Below, in pieces: positions 10,197 to 21,256 of a stretch of 64,000 bases of DNA. The stretch comes from Uranotaenia lowii (lineage: Eukaryota > Arthropoda > Insecta > Diptera > Culicidae). The DNA lies in assembly GCF_029784155.1 (NCBI RefSeq), contig NC_073693.1:151530843-151594842 (forward strand), given 5' to 3'. Position numbers and translations under genes: made by a program. A model generated the notes under the pieces. It saw only the letters and a program-made list of their open reading frames with translations, did no database searches and was not told where the DNA came from. Position 1 is the first letter of the stretch; each line of letters begins with the position of its first letter.

Positions 10197-11158
10197 GGGG
10201 AGAATGAGGATACTTGATCCCTGGGGATACTTGATTCCTTAGCTATATCTCGAAACTGGAATATCTTACAAAGATCAAATGTTCTAGAAAAATATGCCAA
10301 AATGAGCAAAATAACAATGCTCGTAGTTCAAAAAATTTTAACAAAATAATTGTTTGAGTAATTGAACTTTGTTTGAAAAATTTCACAAAATGTAACTTGA
10401 AGATCTTTTTTCATCACTTTAAAATGTTCCTTACATGGTGAAAATATTTGTTCCAATGTATCAATCGTTCGAGCGTAAAATGAACTTCATAATGGCATAT
10501 TTTCAAAGTAATGGAAAACTCTCAACTTTTTTCAGAAAAAGTTTTCTAAAATGTTGGTTATGGGTACAATTGATCCCCTAGAGTTGGGTACAATTGATCC
10601 CCCTTCCAAACGGCATATTCTTCTTCTGAATTGATCGTTATGATTGCTGATTACGATATTACTAATATTTATCCAAAAACTAATATTTATCAAACAATTG
10701 TCTGAAGTAAAGAGCAAAAATAATTAATTTTCTATTAATTATAAAAAAATGCGCCTTTAAGTATGCAATGTTATTAGCGTTGAGGCAAAGTTATTGAATT
10801 TTCTTCTTATCTGCTATAAATTGTGAAATAAGAACAAACATGACCAAAATAGTCAATTAACATTCTATCTTGGGGTTTTGTTTGATTTTTATACAAGGAT
10901 AAGGGCTTCCTGAATAAAAGATCAAGTCTCCTTCAATAGGGGATCAAGTCTCACCTAACTTCAGAAAAATCGCAATTTTTTTACTCCCACGAAAATGCTT
11001 CTAGATCATCAACGGGTTCAATTATCTTTCTAATTTTTGGAGCATAGAAACTTGAAGTTACAAGCTGTCAGAAAATGTCAAAGACGGCGAGTTGCTAAAT
11101 TTTTCCAAAAAGATATGGTGAAAATAAGAAAAGGGGATCAAGTATCCCCACTCTCCCC
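10197..11158. mobile_element. TA-flanked MITE, family C (full copy)
   Basis: A 962-bp element lies between TA at 10195-10196 and TA at 11159-11160. The left end GGGGAGAATGAGGATACTTG and the reverse-complemented right end GGGGAGAGTGGGGATACTTG differ at two places, and the match continues through 'atccc'. The phrase 'ggatacttgat' is repeated in tandem inside the left end. Further inside, 'gggtacaattgatccc' occurs twice around 10562-10600. It has no coding capacity. A decayed right half of the same family is at about 32160-32500. Confidence 0.85.
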
Positions 11159-11338
11159 TACGGGTGCATGTTTAAATTCGCGAATGGATTTCTCATCACG
11201 AAAATAGCTTCTTTAACGGACATCTCTTCTAATGAACTTTTAGGAATTATTGTATGTTGGTATACCAATTTGTGAGCAAAACCAAGTTTTAACACCCGAG
11301 CGTGGATCCAAAATGCCTAATTGTTGTTCAATTCTGCT

Positions 11339-11408
11339 TCAATGACAATGACATGACGACAATGGCATGACAACAATGACATGATGACAATGACATGACA
11401 ATGACATT
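11339..11408 (+). repeat. Imperfect minisatellite (ACAATGACATG)
   Basis: Roughly six degenerate copies of 'acaatgacatg' with spacing changes. A simple-sequence tract of no evident function. Confidence 0.7.
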
Positions 11409-11627
11409 TATTAATTTTATAAATTTATTTACGATAGAAATACTTATCATTTTGAAAATGAAAAAAGAAATGACTGAATTACCAAAAATTATAAAAATGA
11501 TGTTATAAAATTTCCAAAATTGACGATATTGGAAAAATTTCAAAAATTGAATTGATTATATGAACTTCGTGATTGTTTCAAATTTTAACGCAAAGATTAT
11601 AACTATATATTGCCTTTGATTTAAGGA

Positions 11628-12843
11628 ATGGTTGAGGTTCACCGAAAACAAACTGCCTCGAACATCCAGGGAATAGTCCAAAATGTACATCGGAGGTTTA
11701 ACATCGAACCTCGGCAAATAAACAGCTGTACCGTTGACAATGCCAATAATGTAATTGCTGCAGTGCGGGAAATCATCAAGACCCAAAGTGCAGAACGGAA
11801 CAACAAAATTACTGAATTTTCTAATTTCATTATTAATTACTTATCGGAGGGTATTAGGCTGGAACAATATCAATTTATTCTTTTGCCACCCCCCTCCCCC
11901 CCCTCTCCCCATTGAAATTTCCAAAATCCCGAAGGGGGGAATAAATAAAGTTTGAAGTATTTTAAGTAAATTTCAAATAAAAATTCAAATATTCGAAAGA
12001 TTACAAGACCAAAACCAAAAATTTGGAAGATGGAAGATAGTTCACATTTTGTATTCTTGATTTAATTGATTTTTTTGAAAAAAAACTTGATTTAAAGGTT
12101 TTATGCAATGGTATAGTATGCAATTTGGTTGCATACAAGCTTTCGTGCGATGTATTCGAATTTATTTGTTTTTCGCATTATTTTTTATTGTCCCCGCCCC
12201 CTCGCGATGTTCCAACTTCGAGTGACAAAAAAAGAATTTGAGATTTGTTCCGCCTTATAAACGAAGAAAATCCAGCCCAAACAACTGATACAGACTTTAA
12301 ACTATCGGATTCGGATATTATGGAGGAGGTACAATTATATTCAGAAGCATTGAGTACCACCCATAAGGTGTCATGTGTGAGATGTGGTGCCCACACCTTA
12401 AACTTGGTGGTGCACGATTGCATAAAGGGTCAAGAAACTCTTCGAACCATTATGAAAATAACTGAAATAGTTTGCTTCTACAGGAAACCTGAATTCAAGG
12501 ACACGTTTAAACTACATAACCAGGCCTACCCAATGACACCGAATGCCACAAGATGGAACGCCTATATTTTAATGTTCGAAACCTTACGGAAAGGTCGAAC
12601 ATTTTTTTAACTGCTACATCTCATCCTGAACTGGGTAAGTTTTGAAAATAAGTTTTATCAAAATGCGATGTATCTTGTTATTTTTAAGAGAAAGGCATTT
12701 ATAAATAGACTTTTTTTCAAATAATTTTCAGATCTCTCTGAGTATTGGGACTTCATAAATGAGTTCTGTGAAGCTTTCCAATTTATTTTCGATGCTTCAA
12801 TAAAAAGTCAACACCTCGAACATCCTTTAAGCGATTTTTCCTA
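11628..12843 (+). pseudogene. hAT-family (ZBED-like) transposase relic
   Basis: Three blocks on the plus strand match the order of a hAT transposase. 11628-11810 includes 'CTVDNANNVIAAVREI' (the D-containing 'TTDNGANM'-like motif). 12245-12608 includes 'CGAHTLNLVVHD' and 'NATRWNAY', the conserved RCxAHxLNL and TRWNS segments. 12731-12840 includes 'SEYWDFINEFCEAFQFIFDA'. Between blocks 2 and 3 is an intron-like gap from a GTAAGT donor at 12634 to a CAG acceptor ending at 12730. A 7-T run at about 12601-12607 shifts the frame, and C-rich sequence at 11887-11912 interrupts the first gap. The N-terminal BED finger and the C-terminal dimerisation domain were not found. Dead element. Confidence 0.7.
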
Positions 12844-12953
12844 CAATGGTTAACTACAAAAAAAATATAATGAACCTTCCAGAATCCAACAGATACAAAC
12901 ATTTGCTGTTGGAATCCATGTGGAAGCGTGTAAATTTTTTTTTTCCAATATTG

Positions 12954-13405
12954 CTTACTTACTTACTTACTTAATGATCCCGTGCCTATCCTCCGGTGCA
13001 TAGGGCCGTAGTAAAAGACCTCCACTGTTGACGATCCGGAGCCAGCGTCTTCACCTGGTTCCAGTCAAGATTCTCGTCGATAGTTCTGATTTCGGCTGCT
13101 TGGCTTCGCTGCCCATATTCTGGACATGCCTCTCCTTCGATGTCCTTTTGGACTCTAATAAAGCGCCTCTTTGCAAATCTCGCTCTCACCTCTTCTCGGT
13201 GTGTGCCCAATCCATCTCCACTTAGGTTTCCGGAACTTGATATCTAGCGCCTTTCGATGACATCGACGAAGTAGTTTCTCGTTTGAATTGCCAGGCCACC
13301 AAGCGCGGATGATATTCCGCAGGCAGCGATTCACACTTGCAGTTTCCGCCTCGTCATCGCATAAGTGTACCAAGTTTCGCACCCGAACAACAATACAGAT
13401 TCTAC
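12954..13405 (-). mobile_element. 5'-truncated RTE-type LINE, 3' end
   Basis: The minus strand encodes the C-terminal tail of an RTE reverse transcriptase ('NRCLRNIIRAWWPGN', 'KPKWRWIGHT', 'DRQQWRSFTTALCTGG') in shifting frames. It ends just before a (TAAG)n tail, seen as (CTTA)n at 12954-12972 on the plus strand. It is closely related to the RTE copy at 43084-47610. Only about 450 bp remain, as expected of aborted target-primed reverse transcription. Confidence 0.85.
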
Positions 13406-13919
13406 GTTTGAGTTAAATGTTACAAAAATCAATCATTTTCGGTTAGCCATGCTTTCCTGCATTCAGAGCCAAAAAATCGAAGCAGTCAATTTTTCCTTCT
13501 TTAACAAATCATATAAACAATCATGCGTGACAACGACGCTTCTGTATTTGAAACATTCTCCCAAAACATGATGTGGTAAAGAAGGACGCAGACTATCAGC
13601 AATGAACGTCTCGTGGGGATTGTATCCCTTGATGGTTTTCAACCTTCTATTATCTGTATCAGTTCTGAGCGATGCGTAAAGGTTACAATATGATTTTTAG
13701 CGAAAAGCTTTATGTAGAAGAACAAAATCATTACTCGGTAACCGCAATGAACTGTCCAGCATGTGCTACGGCTTTTTCAACATTTGGTTCTGGTATTTCT
13801 TCAGATTTTCCTTCTGAGACATTCATGATAGTCTATCAATAATGAACATTATGAACAATGATGCGAAGATAGGCGTTAGTGAATGATTGTGGTAACGACG
13901 TTCAAAATTTATCATCAAG

Positions 13920-14128
13920 TATAGAGTTGTTTTTGACATTTCTTACGCACCGTTGCTAAGCGTGTACAGATAAGATGGGACAATTAACCTCAAAAACTCT
14001 CGGTACAAAAATCGGGCAGCCGGTCGACACACATGGTCGTTTTTGAGGTTGATTGTCCCAACACTGAAAAGTGTTGGTGAAAGAACCAGCATAATATCAC
14101 GAACACTACCAACGGCAAATAGGACTAT
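13920..14128. repeat. Dispersed repeat R, copy 1 (contains hairpin)
   Basis: About 209 bp from 'tatagagttgtttttgacat' to 'gactat' recurs at 52921-53111. Inside this copy, 13977-13997 (starting GGGACAATTAACCTC) pairs with 14037-14057 (ending GATTGTCCC), forming a hairpin with a ~39-nt loop that contains GGTCGACACACATGG. No open frame or pol III boxes were recognised. Identity unknown. Confidence 0.75.
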
Positions 14129-14539
14129 GTCGATCACCTTTGAAAAGCCACGTGACGAATATCAACGGTAGCCCCCGATGAGGAATGGTATATTTTTATG
14201 TATGTATCTAGTTAGTGTTGATGTTCGACAAGTATTCAACGGATACGTTCACCACGTGCGTATCACAGCCCTCGGAGGTGTAAGTATTAGCAAGCAAGAT
14301 TTCTTCCATTACGATGAAAAAATCGGCGGTAATAAAATACATCCTTGTACTGGGAATGGATCGGATAAGACACAACATTACTATAGATAAAACTTTAACC
14401 CAATTTTTAATAGATTATATTTAGCAAGCTTTTTAGTAGCAAAGTCAGCTATGATGCAATGAAGGAAAAAAAATCTTTTCATTTTAAATTAAACTTTCAC
14501 GGCAAAACAAACGAGTGAAAAAAGAAGTAAAATTTTACA

Positions 14540-15340
14540 AAAAACGGAACAAAAGTTTAAGGCGTTGAAGCAAGAATTGAATTACTTAAAAAAAGCTCAA
14601 AGAAAATACAAAACGTTGGGAGCTAGAGCTATGAAAAACCCTTTAATTGTTGACACATTAGAAAATGTAGTTCAAAAACCATCTTCCAGACGTTATCGCC
14701 CGAAGACTTTAAAATTTGCTTCAAAAGTTACCTTAGTGATCGAAGAGCATACAGAACCATCCAAAACAGCAAGCTTTTAATTCTTCTCCACGAAAGAACG
14801 AATTATCAGTGTTACAAAGTAATCAGTGTAAAAAGCTGCAAAATTTCGTTCTCACTCAGATAAACTTGTGGTGATGATTTGCGACTTCGATAAAGGCATG
14901 GCATAACTATCTTACTGCCCGAAAGCTGAAGTTTTCAACGGTTTTCCCTATTCTGGTATCACCAGGAGGGTAGAAAAGAATAATCATATGAAATTGGCAA
15001 CAGAGACTTTCATGGTTTGCCATTTGCTTACTTTTCTTTAGCATACAACGGTTTAAGAAGTAAGCTTCAACTCAAACTCCTCAAACAATGTTTAAGAGAA
15101 GTTCAGAACATTGAACTAATGCCAATCGTTTTGTCCACTAACCAGGGTAGTACAAACCAAAAAATGTTCAGAGAAGGTAGAATAACTAACGAAAAACCTT
15201 GGACAACTATAGACGGCTATAGATTAGCTTTCATGTACGATACTCCACACCAGTTCGAAAATACACAATATGTTTTTAACGAGCATAACCCCGTTTTAAA
15301 CGGCGATAAAGCTTCTTTTAAGCATATCGAAATGCTATAA
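14540..15340 (+). pseudogene. P-element/THAP9-like transposase relic
   Basis: Two plus-strand blocks fit the central part of a P-type transposase. 14565-14780 is Lys-rich and helical ('KQELNYLKKAQRKYKTLG'), in the place of the coiled coil after the THAP finger. 15017-15340 includes 'AYFSLAYNGLRSKLQLKLLK', 'LSTNQGSTNQKMFREGRIT', 'KPWTTIDGYRLAFMYDTPHQ' and 'ASFKHIEML', matching the conserved D-G-x-N-x-K and FxxPHLxKxxRN...FKHI order of P-element proteins. Frameshifts or stops separate the blocks. The N-terminal THAP zinc finger and the C-terminus are not visible. A possible extra exon at 14178-14390 is not recognisable. Confidence 0.6.
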
Positions 15341-15344
15341 ATCT

Positions 15345-16770
15345 TAGCTCATGTTAAAATGGGACAGTATCTTGAAAAGAATTCGTATGATCGGAAAACT
15401 TTCTGAGAGAAAAATTTAGGTTATTTTATGAGTAGTTAAGAAAAAATATAAAAAAAATATTTATCGTTTTTTGTAAAACATAATCAAACTTGTTCTTGGT
15501 ATTTCCCATTAGTCAACACATACTTTTTTCAGCTATCTTATAGATCAAATTTTATACTAGTTATACTCCACATAATCGATGATTTTGGTGACTGTAGAGA
15601 TCAGAAGTAATAATGGAAGTACTGAATAGTTAAATTTCTTTGATGACTAAGTTTCGATTAGCGTGCTTGTATAGTATGTATTTGTATCGATCGTTCGTTG
15701 AAAAAATATCACAGGCAATTTAGTACATAACTGTTGGTGTGAACGACATTTAGTAGAAACATCACAGAATATTAAGCCTGTGTGCGTGAAACGATTACTG
15801 AGAGCGGATGAGTATGGGTGAAAAGATTCAGAGTCAAGTAAAAGTTTGAAGAATTTGTGTACATTGAGTTGTGAAAAAAATGTGAACTGATGCGAGCACT
15901 GTAACTGATGGAAAGGTCCGATGATAGAATCCTTCCTCTTCAAATTCCGCTCCTGTTTTACCAAAACTTTTATGTGAGGGAAACTGGAGACAATTTGGTG
16001 GATTCAGCTGTTTCAATTTACCAAAACTTGAGTTTTTTTGTTCCATTAAAACACGTTTTAACTGAAATGAAATTCGACAAAATCAGACAAAAACATAGCA
16101 GAATCAACACAAGACTCAATTAAAAGTTAAATCGAAAAGAGTAAAACTGCAAATTGCGCAGTTTTCCATCAAGGCTACTGGCTTTTAAAATCATCGAAAT
16201 CTATAGCTTTGGTCTCGAAAATTAGGTTCTAAAATCATTAATTTGGTTCAAGTTCGCATCAAGCAAATTTGATCCGAAAATCTGATGATTTTTAATTCTG
16301 ACTTTTTTTTTATTTTGATTTATTTTCATCAAAGGTTAAAATTTTGGAATTTGCAAAATAGTTTGAAAAATTGGGATTATTTGATTGGATTTGATCTCCT
16401 TAAAAAGCTTATTTAATGTTGAAACTAAGTTTGATCTACAAGACTCTTGAACAAATTCAAAGATTTTAACCATCGACTAAGCGAATTCAATCCGTCTTTT
16501 AGGTTTAGGACCAACTTTCTTAAGTAACAATTTATCACGAAAACTTTTAATGTAAAAGTTCTTGAAAATGAATAATCATATAGTTACAAATATAATTTGT
16601 TTTAATTTTTTTGTATGCGTTCATTGTTGGGAAAAAAATCATAGGTAAAAATCAGTCACCAAAACCCCTTTCATGAGTCGGTTCTCCGTACGGCTCTGGT
16701 TTAAATAAATATCGGAACTGAAATGTTTAATACATTACGTTTTTTTTTTAATTTAAATTTCTGTTTGGAT
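15345..16770. other. Non-coding AT-rich DNA
   Basis: Between the P-like relic and the broken minus-strand frame. Only short chance frames were seen; the 71-residue frame at 15908-16123 has no recognisable motif. No repeat boundaries were identified. Confidence 0.5.
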
Positions 16771-16772
16771 GA

Positions 16773-18056
16773 TCAACTTTTTGTACTCGAACTAGCCTGC
16801 CAAAACTCTTTCGTAATCTTAACTAAATTATTGACGGTTGTAGAGCTGCTAGAGCTTTCAATTTGAAATGCACATTTTTGAATATAATCATATAATTTTC
16901 TGATGACAGCTGGCACTTGTTGCTTGAAAATGATGAATGATTCAAAAATATATCGATGGCTGTTTGGACTACCAACACACATTTCAAAAGTTGGCATTAT
17001 GATAATATAATATCCTGGTTGGAATTTTTGGCCAATGCATACGAGATACGGTTTAAAATTGGTACGGTCGACCATATATCCTTCAAGAATATCTTCTACA
17101 TCGCTATTTGGCGGTGCCGCTATCCATCTAATGAAACCGGAAGCTTCAGCCTCCATTTGGGTGTCATCTACCGCAAACGACCTTTGGATACCCCTAGTCC
17201 CAAAACGCCTTATGATTCGTAATGCCGCTCTTACATTACCGTCCTTGATCATCCTGTAACTATCATCTTCTAGGTGAATTCCGGCTTTTAAGGTTCCTTC
17301 AAGATTTGCTTAACAATTGGGATAAATCCATGAGAAAGCTAGTTGCACCATAGTGCCGCCATAGCAACAAAGATGAGGGAATGTTGTTATGATATCATCC
17401 GTTGTAAATTCGCGGTTATCAATCATGTTTCTTAAAAGATTTTGGCAGTGTTCCATGCCATCGGCAATTATTCTTTTGTTTGTTATAAATGCATCCAAAG
17501 GCGCTACATCTTTTGCTTTGCTGTATAATTCATCTGAGATAAAACATTTTTCTTTCCTCTGTTTCAAAAATTTTTTTTTCTCTCGTGGGACATCCTTTCT
17601 CATGCAGGCCGATCTCGTTTCTATAATTCCGCTATGTGGCCCACTGCCTTTACCCTTGTGAATCCAAAAAAAGAAAGACTCTGGAGGATCCTCGTTTGCT
17701 TTACGCAATTTTACTAACTGCGGAAAGGTTCGATTAATATTTAAAGCCAGCTGTTCATTTTCGCTGCATGAAGGGTATCTAGAATGTTTTTCTATGTTCG
17801 ACGTAAAAAAGTGGTCCATGAGGATACGATTCATCCATAGTATTCAATTGTGTTTGGGAATTTCCCCGTTTTCTAATATACTTCGAAATCTTAGGACGTT
17901 TCTCAAAATATTTTGTATATCCTGTTGCTCATTTGCGGAACGTGGAACTTCGTTTTTCGATGATATATACTTCAAAATTATGAACTGCAGACAGGTTTCT
18001 GTTATCCACATATCCTTGAGATGATTTTCGTTCAAATTATAAATCGTTTCCTTGGA
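16773..18056 (-). pseudogene. Unrecognised ~420-residue frame broken by in-frame stops
   Basis: One minus-strand frame runs from about 18056 to 16773, interrupted only by TGA at 17844-17846 and TAA at 17310-17312 (and TAG near 18061). Pieces on each side of the stops read as ordinary protein: 'ESFFFWIHKGKGSGPHSGII', 'DAFITNKRIIADGMEHCQNL', 'ITTFPHLCCYGGTMVQLAFS', 'DDSYRMIKDGNVRAALRIIR' and 'NFKPYLVCIGQKFQPGYYII'. With no frameshifts, the decay is recent, or the stops are polymorphic or read through. The end is Ser/Thr-rich before TAA. I do not recognise the family. It lies downstream of, and opposed to, the P-like relic. A transposon passenger or a recently lost host gene are both possible. 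Confidence 0.5.
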
Positions 18057-18173
18057 TGAGTTCTATTCATCGTTATACTTGAGGCTAATATATTTCTCAG
18101 TTTCGTTTCCTTCCTTCCGATTCCATAAATTGTAATTTTTTCTGGACGTCAACTGATCATTGTTTATTCTTAC

Positions 18174-18191
18174 TATATATATATATATATA
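18174..18191. repeat. (TA)n microsatellite
   Basis: An uninterrupted run of TA dinucleotides of about 18 bp in AT-rich DNA. Confidence 0.85.
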
Positions 18192-19056
18192 GGAATATTT
18201 ACTCTGAAAGCGTAGTATTTTAAAGAGCACTTTTCGACATTAAGTTTTTGAATGAGATGTATGATTTTGACTTGATGTTTCACGGAAACAAGTAATACAC
18301 CGTAGTGTGGTGAACGACTTTTTTTCTTTCACAATCATATCCACTTTTATTTTCACACACACCACACGATATAAAATAACCGAACCGCTATCGTCAAACA
18401 TCGTTGAAAGAATTAATTTGCTTAACGTTTTCAATGAATGCACGCTTCGTTCATCCCAGTCATTCAAACTTGAAAATAAACTACACGATCCAGAATAAAA
18501 TGTCAAAGTTTTTAAATTTTTTTTAACAAATACAAAGTCTTTAATAATTCAACCTTAAGCCTATACCCTCTAATTTTAATATTTCCTACTTCTATCCACC
18601 ACACGTAGTATTTGTCTCCGCTTGTTATATATTTCGAAACGAAAACAAACACATGATATTATTCTATGTATTTGGTAACCTTTTCAAGAAACCTCTAATA
18701 ATCTACCGATTTGGGTCGGCTATTTTCGCAAGTTTTTGCTGTTTATGCTGGGATGAAAAAGGGATTATTCTTTATATCAATTTAAAATTTAGTTGGAGAT
18801 TGCTGGCAAAAAAGTTAATCAAGCATTTCTGATGGATCATTGTGGATTCTTTTTATCGTAGTCCCCTAAATACTGATACGACTTCTAATAATGACACTTT
18901 AGCTAGACGTAATGATGATTTTTTAGGATATTTTTTAAGTACCTAACAAAGTTTTCGAAATATGAAACTAACTTGGAAATTTCAGTTTGAACCATTATTT
19001 TGTTGCCGTAATACATTATTCTACGTTAATTTGAAGACATATTTACGTTTATAATA

Positions 19057-19163
19057 CCGACAAACGGGACGTCATGCAACAGCAAGGTTAGATGCAACAT
19101 GTGCATACCACAACACTTGTTAAATTGAAGTTGAAAAGTGTTGAATGATGCCCCAGTTGACGG
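19057..19163. mobile_element. Short TA-flanked MITE, family B
   Basis: A 107-bp element between TA at 19055-19056 and 19164-19165. The left end is CCGACAAACGGGACGTCATG and the reverse-complemented right end is CCGTCAACTGGGGCATCATT. It is a deletion derivative of the longer element at 19497-20492, whose right end is nearly identical. Confidence 0.75.
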
Positions 19164-19165
19164 TA

Positions 19166-19490
19166 TCTATGCGTTTCTTGAGCATCGTTGAACTCGGAGT
19201 TGATGTCTCTGTTCCCGCTTTGCGCTTCCATGCTAATGATGAATTCGAACAGTTTGAATCCAAACCTGTTGTAGAGATAATGATATTCGATTGCATATAC
19301 TTTAGGCGCATACGCTTCAGAAGAGGAAACATTTCAGAAAATGGAAGCCAGATATATTGACTTCTGGAGTGTGTCACTGAAATGTTTCTTGGAGAGCTTT
19401 TCTGTACATTTTGTTATTTGGTTGCATACTCTGGTGGCGATTCCACGTGGCTTGGGAAAGGCAAAATAAATTCGAAAGTTGTATTAATAT
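19166..19490. other. Spacer between two family B elements
   Basis: 325 bp of moderate GC content. Overlapping short frames occur on both strands (85 residues minus, 71 plus) without recognisable motifs. It may be host sequence or a remnant of an older repeat. Confidence 0.35.
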
Positions 19491-19496
19491 TTGTTA

Positions 19497-20492
19497 CCGT
19501 CAAACGGGGCATCATGCCAAAACGGGGTTATTTAGACATAACACTTATTCAATTTTAATTTTTATATAATGTAGTAAAGTATCATTTCATGATAACAAAA
19601 TGAAGATGACATAGTTTCTCACATCGTTTTTATAAGTTTTTGATTCTGTTAAAAAAATTTAAAAAAATGAGAATACATAAACAAATTTTCACAATTTTCG
19701 ATGCCGTTAATAAATTTACTCAGCTTGACGGATTGGCTAAATTATATTACCTACAAACTTTACATTGTTTTTATAAAAAAATTTCAAATATATATTTATT
19801 ATAGACATTTTACCACGGTTGTGGCTTTCGTGTCTCGTTTTTATCATCCTACAGCAACAATGTTGGTGTAAAAAGTATTTTTCGGAAAATCACTAAATTT
19901 TTTTTAATTAAATATTTTTATTACAGTCTGGGCAAAAATGCAACAAAATGCGAATCATAGATTCACCTTTTAAATCTTTTATTCATACTTATGAACTATT
20001 TTGTATCACGCGTTTGTTAATTTCAAAATGTCATCTATCCAAACATTATTATTTAAAATTTTAACTAGTAGAATTATTTGTAGTTTTTTTTTGCCCCTAA
20101 ATGTATGCATCACCCTTTTGCTTTATCTTTAAAATAATTTTTGACAGAAAAAAAATCAAACCAAATCAAAACTTACTGCAATGTGTGCTTTATGCGGTAT
20201 GTAATCACAAATCTATCAAAAACTTAAATTTTTCAAACAAATTATGTTTGATTTTTCATTAAAATCTAGTTCGTTGCAATTTACTCCGTTCTCTTAGTAA
20301 GGCGAAAATCCCATGTTTTTGTGAATTTAAAAATAACTGGTGGTGAAGCAAATAATCTTTCTGACAACGTTTGGATTCGGTGTTCCATCAACCTTAAAAC
20401 TTTTAATGTACAAGTTGTATGATTATCTGTGGACATTAAGATTTTAGAAACCATTGAAGTTGAAAAATGTTGCTTGATGCCCCAGTTGACGG
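19497..20492. mobile_element. TA-flanked MITE, family B (full copy)
   Basis: A 996-bp element between TA at 19495-19496 and 20493-20494. The left end CCGTCAAACGGGGCATCATG and reverse-complemented right end CCGTCAACTGGGGCATCAAG are near-identical. Inside the left end, 'aaaacggggtta' repeats the theme. The interior segment at about 20088-20125 ('tttgcccctaaatgtatgca') also occurs in family A (4740-4760, 30453-30475, and a decayed form near 52078), so A and B are related despite their different end phrases. It has no coding capacity. Confidence 0.8.
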
Positions 20493-20495
20493 TAC

Positions 20496-20830
20496 TTATC
20501 GGTCTTATCGGTGAAAAGTGATATCCATATATTTAGTAAGGACATCTTGAGATTATGAAATTTTTATAGACGATAAGAATGACAGAAGAAATGCAAGACG
20601 GTGAAAATGAGCGGGTAGAATTTCTATCAAAGCATAATAATCACATATTCACATAACAAATATTTGTTCGGCGTTTTTGTAATGTGATGAATATGCTTCT
20701 AAATAAATTCTTCCCGCTCATTTTCACCATCTTTCATTTTTTCTAACTTTCAATCTGTTTATAAAAAAAATCATAATCTTAAAATACCTTTATGAAAAAG
20801 GACATCACTTTTCACCGATAAGGCCGATAA
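20496..20830. mobile_element. Long-TIR foldback element
   Basis: 335 bp in which the left arm starts TTATCGGTCTTATCGGTGAA and the reverse-complemented right arm starts TTATCGGCCTTATCGGTGAA. The arms stay similar for about 70 bp. A second nested inverted repeat, 'ggtgaaaatgagcggg' and its complement, lies inside. It abuts the family B element with one base between. A single arm of the same family is at 54963-55052 and a core remnant at 9858-9940. Confidence 0.8.
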
Positions 20831-21256
20831 ATTATGAAACAAACATAAATTCCGGTGATATATTCTAACAATTGTACAATATGCATCAATAAAACAACAA
20901 GTGAATAATGAGTAAATCTGATAAAGAAATGTATGGTTGTTCATGAGATTCAAAACGTCACAGTAACTTTCAAACAAAAAATATATTTATTCCAAAATGA
21001 TTTAAAGCTTGTAAGTTATGGTACAAAATATGAAGAATTTATTTGCATAACTGATTTGGCCTTAACTGTTAAAAAAATTACAAAATTAATTAATGAAAAT
21101 ATAATAACTTATATCGACTTGAAAACTGTGCGTTCAATTTCTTCAAAATCTTTTTGCATTAACTCCTCCAGCGTTTTAGACGGGTCCCACTAAAATTGGC
21201 ATAAAACCAATGCCTATCATAGTTTTTACTACCTTATTGCAGAGAATGTTTTAATA

